From positions 1 through 29,365 of the forward strand of contig JBNGIO010004090.1 in NCBI GenBank assembly GCA_049999805.1: 29,365 nt of DNA, in the 5' to 3' direction. Both the position numbers and the translations under genes were made by a program. This DNA is from Folioceros fuciformis (lineage: Eukaryota > Anthocerotophyta > Anthocerotopsida > Anthocerotales). Under the pieces are notes generated by a model. The model saw only the letters and a program-made list of their open reading frames with translations. It was not told where the DNA came from and made no database searches. This document shows, piece after piece, positions 21,959 to 29,365 of this stretch (its first letter is position 1; each line of letters starts with the position of its first letter).

Positions 21959-23479
21959 CTATGTGTAAGCCTGGTGGTGGGTTGCCTTGGGCTTCACCTT
22001 CTGGGGTCTATCACAAGTCAGGCATTTTCTCACTTTGGCAGCCCACAGGTCCAAGCAACATGGATAACAAACGTTCACGTGTCCGCACGTGTACAAGGCC
22101 CGTTGTCTAGTGGGCTCGAATACCTTGGTGCACACGCTGCATTTGTTGCACTGGACCTGGGCCGCTTTCTCTGGCTCTCTCTTGGCTTGCTCGACTTCTT
22201 CCTTCATCTTTTCCTGCTTTGCCAGGGTCTCTTCGAGTAACAGTTCCTTTTCTTTCTGCTGCTGGTCTTTCAGGTTCATAAGTTCTCGGTTTTGCTTCTC
22301 TTGCAGCTCCACCTTCCTCTTGTTTTGCTGCTCCGCTAACTTAGCAAGTGCCGTCTCCATCTTGACTCGCAGTTCATAGTGGAAGTTGACATTCTTCATC
22401 GCAGCCAGCTGTCTTTGTTCTGCCTGACGTTTCCTGGACAAGTCCTCCTTCTGCTCGCGAAGCAATTCACATGCCTGGGTCTCCTTGGCATTTTCTGCCT
22501 CCCACATCTCCTTGTTTCTCTCCAGCGCTTCTCTGATTCGTGACTCTGTCTGACGATATTGGAGTAAAACGATTTCCTTCTCGTCCTCATGCTGCATCTT
22601 CCTTTGAGCCAGCAGGGTCTCGTGCTCCCTCTGAAGCTTCTCCTCCAGTCGTTTCCGCGACAGAATATCCAGCCTCTTCTGCTCCAGCTCCTGCGTCAAC
22701 CTCCCTAGATCGGTCGCTGCCGTCTCAAGCGTCAACGCGATTTCCTTCTTCTGTTCCTCCAACATCTTCAGCCTCCGTTTCTGCTCCTCTCTCTCTCTCT
22801 GGGCGTTGTCCAGAGGCCTGAGCACTTTCTCCGTCTTACTCTCCACCGTCCATCTTTTGAGCACTCTTCTGTCCCGGTCTATCTCCTCCAAATCCCTGGG
22901 CTGCGCGAGGTAGCCGTAAATGATTCTCTTACCGTCGTCGCTCACAAGCTCGGGGGTATCCCATCCCCCGATGGCCCACGGATTAGCATCACGGGGCCTC
23001 ACTCTCATGAACGTGTCCCTGCCCCTGTTACTCCTTTGAAGTAGCTCATGCAAATCCTCAGCCTCCATGAACCCCAAGTACGTCGGTGCAAAGGTGATCA
23101 GTGTCCTTCCCCGATGCCCCCGTGGACCATAGAGGCAAAGAACCCTGTTGAACTCAATATCCTTCTTCAGCCCTCGCACAAACATGCGTATTTCATCGTT
23201 ATCCAACCCTCGGATCCTCTTGGTCGCAGGGTCGTATCCCACCCTGGTATTCTCCAGCACAATAACAGGAGGCCACACGATCGACACATCCTCACGATTC
23301 TCCGATCTCCGGTGCACATGCACAGCTCCTCCCTCATTCACACGTTCTTTCTCCTTGGTCTCAGGCTCAGATCCCACTCTGGTCCTCTCCTGAACGTCGC
23401 TCACACCATCCTCAGTCTCCCCCATCATCTCATCCTCATTCCGCACCTCTCCGTCTTCCATGGCGCCTGAGAATTTCAT
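21959..23479 (-). CDS. XS domain-coiled coil-RING protein, single exon
   Basis: 506 residues from one uninterrupted frame. Residues about 66-218 form an XS domain: IVWPPVIVLENTR, the helix around DNDEIRMFVRGL, LYGPRGHRGRTLITF, GFMEAEDLHELL, GKRIIYGYLAQPRDLEEID. XS is a plant RNA-binding fold known from SGS3 (RNA silencing) and the FDM/IDN2 proteins (RNA-directed DNA methylation). Residues 222-440 are a long Glu/Lys/Arg-rich coiled coil. Residues 447-489 are a C3HC4 RING: CSVC, then C-G-H, CYPC and CLTC with normal spacing, so an E3 ubiquitin ligase activity is possible. The zinc-finger zf-XS and the C-terminal XH domain of FDM proteins are absent. Every other gene in the window has introns. 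A 13-residue motif (TRVGSEPETK, then TRVGYDPATK) is duplicated near residues 31-43 and 76-88. Domain calls are firm; the role in silencing or ubiquitination is inference. Confidence 0.88.
   Translation of the reverse strand: MKFSGAMEDGEVRNEDEMMGETEDGVSDVQERTRVGSEPETKEKERVNEGGAVHVHRRSENREDVSIVWPPVIVLENTRVGYDPATKRIRGLDNDEIRMFVRGLKKDIEFNRVLCLYGPRGHRGRTLITFAPTYLGFMEAEDLHELLQRSNRGRDTFMRVRPRDANPWAIGGWDTPELVSDDGKRIIYGYLAQPRDLEEIDRDRRVLKRWTVESKTEKVLRPLDNAQREREEQKRRLKMLEEQKKEIALTLETAATDLGRLTQELEQKRLDILSRKRLEEKLQREHETLLAQRKMQHEDEKEIVLLQYRQTESRIREALERNKEMWEAENAKETQACELLREQKEDLSRKRQAEQRQLAAMKNVNFHYELRVKMETALAKLAEQQNKRKVELQEKQNRELMNLKDQQQKEKELLLEETLAKQEKMKEEVEQAKREPEKAAQVQCNKCSVCTKVFEPTRQRALYTCGHVNVCYPCCLDLWAAKVRKCLTCDRPQKVKPKATHHQAYT
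23218..23390 (-). repeat. In-frame internal duplication in the XS-RING gene
   Basis: DNA at 23353-23390 and 23218-23255 aligns without gaps over 38 nt with about 30 identities, offset by 135 nt (45 codons), so the copies are in the same frame. One copy lies in the disordered N-terminal region, the other inside the start of the XS domain. Confidence 0.75.
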
Positions 23480-24424
23480 ACGAAATACAATTCACGTCAA
23501 TTATGCCCCTTCCTCGTCCACGCTCTGCCAGGTTCAGCCCGCCATCCTCGCCCACCACTGGTGCAGCGCATGCAAAGGATCGGACACGTCTTGGCTCCGT
23601 CCTGCAGCCGCCACCAGTGTCGAGACTGAGAGCTTAGAAATGGCCTACGAGACGACTCAAATTTGAACTGATCAAGGGTTCGAACCCGAGTGGACGAACC
23701 GGGGGCGGGTGGGGATGTACGTTGGAAGTCGTGAATCGCACTGGACTTCTCCCGCCGAGAAGACAGGAGTGAGAGCCTGATGACTCTGAAGCTGGTTCCC
23801 GGCCTGCGGTGGCGGGATCCTTCAGGCAGGCTGCTGTGGACAAGGCTGGCGCGCCAAGGCAGATCGTACGGGTTGTGTCAGCCGGACCAGGACTGATGAG
23901 CACTCAGGGCATCTGATGCATGTGTGAGCGCCTATTGGTGTGGGAGCCTGTTCCAAGAGAGAGACGGAGGGAGAGACCAACGGCTTGACCGTGCGAGCTG
24001 CACCCAAAGTGCATTGAGGGTGCCCCAGCTGTGGCCGTGGATTTTGTCTGCTGGTCAGAGCGTGGATCGGGGAGGCTTGCCCTTGAGGCATTCGCCATAG
24101 CTGCTTGCGAGTTCACTGGGTTGGGGAGTTTGTCATGCGACAGTAGCAGAGGCAGACCAGTTTGTTCCCGGTACGTACCGTGCGCGCTCAACGTCTTGTG
24201 CAGCATTGATTGCTGTTGTCGCTAGTGGTGCAGAGGGGTAGCGTAGGAGAAGTGGGGTGGAGACTGCACTTGCAGTTGCTGTTCTGCCCGTAAAGAGGAC
24301 GCATATTTGGGAAGCGGAAGGAGTGGCAGAATAGTTAGGGACGCGTTTTGAAGGGCTCTGAGTGACGCTGCAACTCATTGTCCTTGCCTTGGTGGATCTG
24401 AATGGACGGATCATCCATGCGCAG
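23480..24424. promoter_or_regulatory. Divergent promoter region between the XS-RING gene (-) and the SH3P2-like gene (+)
   Basis: 945 bp between two start codons facing away from each other. It must contain both promoters and 5' UTRs. No TATA box or clear repeat was seen. GGGTTCGAACCC near 23679 is a palindrome that resembles a tRNA T-loop, but the stem does not form. Open frames in this stretch lack family resemblance. The SH3P2 5' UTR may contain an intron. Confidence 0.55.
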
Positions 24425-26580
24425 ATGGATGCCATAAGGAAGCAAGCGCGGAAATTCCAGGAGCAAGTAGCGAAGCAACAGCAGGTGCTTGCTCTTTTCT
24501 GTTACTTTATTTGTCTCCTTGCTTGGGCCCTCGTGCCTGCCGCCAAGTTTGACGAAAGCGGTTTAATGCGCACAGGCCGTATTCAAGCAATTTACCGGAC
24601 ATTCTCAAGGCGATGGTGTCATTACGGATGAGGCTGAGTTGCAGCGGCATCAGCAACTAGAGAGGCTTTATACCTCGACCAGAGCTGGCAAGGTTGTATG
24701 GACCCCTACGTGGACTTGTAGGAGCTCAGCTCAATAATTTGTTAGTCTGTAAGTTGCTTGGACGACACATTCCATTGGCTCCGGTAACCTGCCGTACTGA
24801 CACTCCACCCTAATCTTTTATGTCGAACAGCATTATCAACGTGACATTGTGAGGGGAGTTGAAGGTTTGATACAATCAGGACTGAAACAAATTGAAGTCT
24901 GTGAGTTCACCACTTTCCCACCAAACTACGTTTGAGAGCTGCATTTACTTTGGGAGTCTCCTGAATGAATTGCCTTTTTTGCAGCTGCAAAACTTGCAGA
25001 TGATTGCCGCAAATATGCAACAGAGAGCCCAGGGGTTGGTGGCTCCCTTGGTAAGGCTTCGTTGCACTTCAGCAATGCATGGATGCAGGTGGAAAAGGAA
25101 AGGGATATTTTACACCGTGTACTTGGCACCCAGGTTTGGATACCAACCCCGAATTCTTTCTCTTTTTGAAATTCATTTTTATCATGGTCATGAGTTTAGC
25201 TGTTAGGTCAATCCATAAATGGTGTGGATACCTTTCGCTCATGGTTTGCTTCATTGTGTACGGTGGGCAGGTTGCAGAACCTCTGAAGGCCATGGTCATG
25301 GGGGCACCACTAGAGGATGCTCGCCACCTCACTCAGCGCTATGATCGCCTTCGTCAAGAAGCAGAGGCCCAGGTCAGTGGAAGGTGACATTGCTGGAATT
25401 GGTAGAACTACTGCTCGAACACTATGTAGTTACAGTCACCCGAAGTTGTGTTTGAGATGTACAGCTGCATCTGTGAAACACGAAGGGTTACTGTCTCTGT
25501 CTTCTTGGGGGTGGTTGTATTTTAATCAAACTGTGGGTGTTTGGCCAGGCAGCGGATGTTGGGAGGAGGCAAATGAAGAATAAAGAGGCTGGTGGAAATC
25601 TTGATAACACTGTGAAACTCCAGATGGCCGAGACAAAGCTGGCAGAACTTGCATCAGCAATGGCTGTCCTTGGGAAGGAGGCAGCTGCAGCCATGACTGC
25701 TGTAGAAGCCCAGCAACAGCGACTCACCCTTCAGAGGCTTATTGCAATGGCAAGTTGCCTCCAAAGTTCTGAAAGCTGCCATCGATTTTTTCATAAAGAA
25801 TGTCATGAAATGATGATGAGGTTTTGGTACCGGCAGTTGTTATTCATCAAATCTAGCAGCTGGCTTACGGCCCGTTGGTGTTCATGTTGCAACAGGTAGA
25901 AGCGGAACGGTCGTTTCATCAAAGAGTTGCAGAGGTCCTTGATCAGCTTCAAGCGCAGGTGCCCCTTGTTCATCCTACCATTTTTCTGCGGATGGCAGGT
26001 TGGTACTGTTCTTGTTGTATGCTGACTGATGTTTGGTGCAGATGGTGTCTGAACGACAGCGAAGTGAGTCTCTGCCACCCCCGGTTACCGGAACTCCTGT
26101 TGAAGTGGCACCTCCAGCTTACGAAGATCTAAAGCCGAATGGACAGACTACCCCGGATCCTGCTCCAGGCATTCCTGCCCAGACTGCAGCTCAGAAAGCC
26201 TTGTTCTTCCTGGCTGAGGTAGGCCACACTCCACTCTCTCGCTTGGTTAAGCGTGCCCTTTAGAGTTGTCACAGAGTTTGACGTCTCTGTGCAGGTGATG
26301 CATTCCTTTGAGGCAGAATCAGAAGGGGAACTTAGTCTCGCCGTTGGAGACTATGTTGTCGTACGTCAGGTACGGTGCACTGCCCATGAAGAGATCACTT
26401 GTATGTGTGTCTCTCAGTCACTAGCACCAGGTGAATTTTTTTGGGGTTTGGCAGGTTTCAGGCACTGGCTGGTCGGAAGGAGAATGCAAGGGCAAGGCTG
26501 GTTGGTTCCCAACGTCGTACGTGGAGCAGAGGCAGAAAGCACCCGCCAGCAAGATTGCTGGAGGCAACTCCTTTCTGTAG
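24425..26580 (+). CDS. SH3P2: SH3P2-like BAR and SH3 domain protein
   Basis: Membrane-remodelling adaptor. Arabidopsis SH3P1-3 act with clathrin-coated vesicles, ubiquitin/ESCRT sorting and autophagosome formation. Ten exons: 24425-24484, 24576-24692, 24831-24900, 24985-25133, 25271-25372, 25549-25749, 25896-25958, 26042-26218, 26295-26369, 26455-26580; 379 residues, against about 370 in Arabidopsis. It opens MDAIRKQARKFQEQVAKQQQ, the usual family start. Residues up to about 250 are a helical BAR-like domain with VAEPLKAMVMGAPLEDARHL and VEAERSFHQRVAEVLDQL. A Pro-rich linker follows. The SH3 domain (residues about 306-364) shows ALFFLAEVMHSFEAESEGEL, LAVGDYVVV, GWSEGECKGKAGWFPTSYVE, including the conserved aromatic and Pro residues. 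The intron at 25750-25895 starts with GC, not GT. All junction phases agree. Confidence 0.94.
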
Positions 26581-27210
26581 AATCCTTCACTGGTACACAT
26601 GACGCTACCTTTTCTGGAGGGGCATGACCATTCCTGCGTCCCCAACCCCTTTGGCTCATTGGTATGTTTCTTTTCTCGTCTTAAAGCCTGTATGGTGGAT
26701 CGGCCTAGTGTTCCCGCAGGTGCCATTCTGGCACTTCAAAACGTGAAAGTAGGGGTAGAAGTTGACACCATGTGTAAGGCTGTATTTATCCTGTCCTTCA
26801 TTTCGTAGAAATATTTATAATTATCCTAGGCTGTAGGTTTCTTCAATCGGAAAAGTGAGTACACTGTTGGGCCTGCGCCTGAGGGGGCGACATTTCCGAC
26901 TACTTATAATCGTATCCCTTGCCTTTGTGCTGTTTGGCAATCCTTGTATGCAGATACTGTCAAGTGTTCCACAATTGTTTAACGAGTTGAAGTCTTGGCC
27001 TGATTATGGCTTGGTCCGTAGTTGTGTTATGGCATCCGACAGATACTCACAGTCATGTTCGTACAACGGAAAATTTCCGGACTACACTCTGATGACAAAA
27101 TAGAGAACACACTAACTACACTTCGATTCAGCCACGATGCCGCGATGGAATACACGCTGGGCACAACTCACCGTACCAGTGCATGAACAACTTGGCCTAA
27201 AAGTACACAG
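26581..27210. other. 3' region of the SH3P2-like gene and intergenic DNA
   Basis: Beyond the stop codon the sequence has no further family-like exon. The first 250 bp are the likely 3' UTR. An open frame at 26855-27103 begins with GTG and resembles nothing known, so I do not call it. Base composition falls towards AT-rich from about 27100. Confidence 0.5.
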
Positions 27211-27453
27211 TGATAAAATACATTATTATTTAGGGAACTATTCGCTAGGGTACCAATAAATCCTTAAAATAAATCATTTAATTAATTTTAGGGCTAAAAA
27301 TAATTTCTTAGGAAGTTATTTAAGTAATTAGTGGTCATATTGGTTACAATTACCGATAATCTTTTATAGTAAGAAAAAAATTTACTCCAACCAACATAAT
27401 AAATGCGGAGCATATCCTTGAACAAGCTATTATTCTTATCATGATATTAGAGC
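27211..27453 (+). mobile_element. Possible decayed Copia-type LTR (27211-27441) with primer-binding site
   Basis: A 231-bp stretch begins TGATAA and ends TTATCA, a perfect 6-bp inverted terminus with the canonical TG...CA ends. Directly after it, 27442-27453 reads TGATATTAGAGC, which matches the plant initiator-tRNA-Met primer-binding site TGGTATCAGAGC at 10 of 12 positions; both differences are G/A or C/T transitions, as expected of methylation decay. A TATA-like TTTATAG is near 27363 and AATAAA-like strings occur inside. No matching 3' LTR lies in the window and no gag or pol was found, so this may be the 5' end of a degraded or truncated element. Confidence 0.45.
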
Positions 27454-28574
27454 ATTTTGCTCTTAATTCTTTAGCATTCGACTTGCTACCTACAAAGTCT
27501 TCAATTCTTTTATCACTTTTCTATCCTAACATCTTTTAGTTGCGAAATACGTAGTCAGAAGGCTTTACATTTGGCAACAACTTTATTTACTCAAATTTTC
27601 ATAATGCACAATTTGTATATCCAATTCTCTTCAAATGACAATAAATTTTTCATATCCATTTAACCATAGACTTTGAAGAGCACATTTGGTTGCAAAAATA
27701 TTGTGTTAAATACTAGTCTATGTCAAGCACATGCTATACAAATACCCCTTCATGCCGATAGTTGTTTTATTTCTTACATCAATAATACATCATTTACTAT
27801 CTGCATAGACATGTTTGAAAATGGACTTCACAACTTGTCAGTCCAAGTGGGTCCCACACGTTCCATCAATGTAGTGTCCCAAGCTTATGCTACCTTCTCA
27901 CACCATGCTCTAGTACGGTCATCTAGGTCATCTCCATAACAAAAAATTAGTACAAATGTCTAAGGGAAGTTTGTATAGAACTTCTTGTCTCTCAAAAAAA
28001 CATAGCACATACCCTAGTGCAAAGCTTGAGTCCTTACCAAACAACATCCAGCTCCTTTTAAGAACATCTTACCACAAACGGGTACATCACCTATTAAGCT
28101 TGTTCATACAGACATTTGTAGTCCAACATTTGTAGTCCAATTTCTACACCTCAAATGGAAGTAAATACCTTTTGACCTTCACATACAACTATTCCCATCT
28201 TTTTCTCACCTATACTTGAGCTTCTACATCCTCACCTGTACTTGAGCTTGTAGAAGTATCAACATTTAATAAGCATCCTATAGAAAGTTCAAGAGTACAC
28301 ATAAAAGTGAAGTGAGGAACAAGTCAACATACTTATAGACTTCAAGGATGAGGACATTGTACAAAGCTTCATCCACCTAGGCGTGTTGTGTGTTACATGG
28401 AAGTAGAGGGCATATGAATCATATCAATTTAGATTACATGTTATTGATTAAAACCTCTATTGATGGCCTTCATAGATGTTTGAGGACTATTTAAAAGGCC
28501 TATTCACCTAGGAGAGGTATTGTGTCACATAGAAGTAAAACACAAGTTAAGAATCAGGTGTGGTATGTGTAGTA
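27454..28574. other. AT-rich gene-free region
   Basis: About 1.1 kb of AT-rich DNA between two LTR-like ends. The longest frame (27673-27939, TTG start) is not recognisable. If the upstream site is a real 5' LTR, this would be the decayed internal part of that element. Near 28374-28408 and 28505-28540 there is a diverged direct repeat beginning CACCTAG and containing ACAT(G/A)GAAGTA. Confidence 0.45.
28374..28540 (+). repeat. Diverged direct repeat in the AT-rich block
   Basis: Two stretches at 28374-28408 and 28505-28540 share CACCTAG, TTGTGT and ACATNGAAGTA in the same order with small indels. They lie just upstream of the second LTR-like junction. Weak, counted by eye. Confidence 0.4.
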
Positions 28575-28747
28575 TATTAGAATATAGATAATTATCATCC
28601 TAGTTATTATGGAGTAGATAGGTGAAAGGAAGCACCCCTTCACCTTGACACCTTTATAAGCACGCTTGTGCTCACACCTCATTGAATCACTCCTTCTCTC
28701 TTCTGTTTTCCTAGCCATCATCTCATTCTAATATGGTATCAGAACCC
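28575..28747 (+). mobile_element. Possible short Copia-type LTR (28575-28733) with initiator-Met primer-binding site
   Basis: A 159-bp stretch starts TATTAG and ends CTAATA, a perfect 6-bp inverted terminus. The next bases, 28734-28743, are TGGTATCAGA, identical to the first ten of the plant initiator-tRNA-Met primer-binding site, then ACCC. Inside, TTTATAAG near 28652 could be a TATA box, about 80 bp before the LTR end. Termini TA...TA are among the uncommon non-canonical LTR ends known mostly in Copia elements; alternatively TG...CA ends have decayed by transitions. No second LTR copy and no gag or pol are visible before the window ends. Confidence 0.5.
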
Positions 28748-28805
28748 AGATAATCCTGGTTGAAGAACAAACAAATTTAGATCATACATCCGGGCCATGA
28801 TCTAG

Positions 28806-29365
28806 TGCTGGGGTGCTGAACCCCGGAGTTCTTATGGGAGCCTCGCTATTCCCTCCCTTCCTTTCCAAGCCTGCTTCATATCCGCACTTCTGGAGATATC
28901 AACAGTCAGCAATCCCAATGAACTTAAAAAGCTCCATGCCTCTCCCTTTCTCTCACACTTACCTCCTGCGTGGGCAAACCCGAAAGATTTCGAGGCCACC
29001 ACCCTACAATCAATGGCAAGGACGCCCAGATTCGGCTACAAGCCCTCCCCGTGCCTGAAGGCTGGAGTGCCTAGGTTAGCGCGCCCCCATGCCTGTCTTC
29101 GAATCGTCGCCTCCGCTTACCATCGCTCCAGGAGGAGGACACAACGCGCACTAGCAATTCCCAGTGGAATCGCTACCACTTACCAACTGCGCTCTCTCCT
29201 CCAAGGCTTTAGGCGGGTTCCTTGGCCATGGGAGCTCTGGCGTGTCCCCCGCCACTACACCTACAGTCCCTATCTTAGCCCTAGGGAGGACTGTTTGGTC
29301 CATGGCTTTTCTGAGGACGGCTTCGTCCCCGGGGCCTCCCACAACCTTCTGCCCCTCCCCACAGA
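28806..29365 (+). other. GC-rich open reading frame running off the window edge, unidentified
   Basis: One + strand frame stays open from just after a TAG at 28803-28805 to the end of the window (186 codons). The first in-frame ATG is at 29013. The translated stretch is Pro, Arg, Ser and Leu rich (for example LARPHACLRIVASAYH) and I recognise no domain. It follows the LTR-like junction, where a retroelement gag would begin, but it does not look like a Copia gag. It may be chance in GC-rich DNA or an exon of a gene to the right. Confidence 0.25.

Noticed and set aside
22786-22801. CT-rich microsatellite-like run
   Set aside because: It is coding on the - strand (an Arg-Glu alternating part of the coiled coil), so composition is explained by the protein.
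23670-23695. GGGTTCGAACCC, like a tRNA T-loop
   Set aside because: On neither strand do the five flanking bases form a T stem, and no anticodon arm or acceptor stem could be placed. It is simply a palindrome.
26855-27103. 82-codon frame after the SH3P2-like gene
   Set aside because: Begins with GTG, has no family resemblance and lies in a likely 3' UTR or spacer.
27673-27939. 88-codon frame in the AT-rich block
   Set aside because: Begins with TTG and matches no gag, pol or host family that I recognise.
1-29365. CRISPR arrays, operons, bacterial-type promoters or terminators
   Set aside because: All genes are spliced eukaryotic genes or single-exon plant-type genes; no regularly spaced repeats or polycistronic layout was seen.

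Overview
This window is nuclear DNA from a green, plant-lineage eukaryote. The evidence is seven intron-bearing genes, or gene sets, with plant-type proteins: a plant receptor kinase, a chloroplast CSP41b-type RNA-binding protein with a transit peptide, a plant-type complex I NDUFB8, an XS-domain protein and an SH3P-type BAR/SH3 protein. Most introns are about 60-170 bp, GC content is moderate and genes are closely packed. This fits a streptophyte with a compact genome, such as a Klebsormidium-like charophyte alga or a compact-genome bryophyte. The exact organism is inference.

Layout: (1) 1-4413, + strand: a leucine-rich-repeat receptor kinase of the LRR VIII-1 (HPCA1/CARD1-like) type, lacking only its 5' end. 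(2) 4900-7147, - strand: NAD-dependent glycerol-3-phosphate dehydrogenase in 12 exons, convergent with the kinase. (3) 7986-10024, - strand: chloroplast stem-loop-binding protein CSP41b, 10 exons. (4) 10352-11479, - strand: a plastid-targeted 'small multi-drug export' family membrane protein. (5) 11997-12787, - strand: mitochondrial complex I subunit NDUFB8, 4 exons. (6) 13681-21648, + strand: DCAF1, the CUL4-DDB1 substrate receptor, 14 exons, interrupted by a 100-N assembly gap. (7) 21959-23479, - strand: an intronless gene for an XS domain-coiled coil-RING protein. (8) 24425-26580, + strand: an SH3P2-like BAR/SH3 protein, 10 exons, one intron of which is GC-AG. (9) 27200-28800: an AT-rich gene-free block with two sites that look like LTR ends followed by initiator-tRNA-Met primer-binding sites, so probably decayed Copia-type retroelements. 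(10) 28806-29365: a GC-rich stretch with an open frame running off the window edge.

The genes are ordinary eukaryotic neighbours, not an operon. They cover signalling (kinase), glycerolipid/redox metabolism (GPDH), plastid RNA metabolism (CSP41b), a plastid membrane protein, respiration (NDUFB8), ubiquitination (DCAF1 and possibly the XS-RING protein) and membrane trafficking/autophagy (SH3P2). All exon models were built by hand from GT-AG borders, reading phase and family resemblance. They sum to whole numbers of codons, which supports them, but no transcript evidence was available.

The items most worth a second look are: the XS-coil-RING single-exon gene with an internal duplication; the N gap in DCAF1, whose flanks share the same 10 bases and rejoin in frame if overlapped; the HPCA1-like cysteine cluster in the receptor kinase; and the two LTR/primer-binding-site junctions, one with TA...TA termini.
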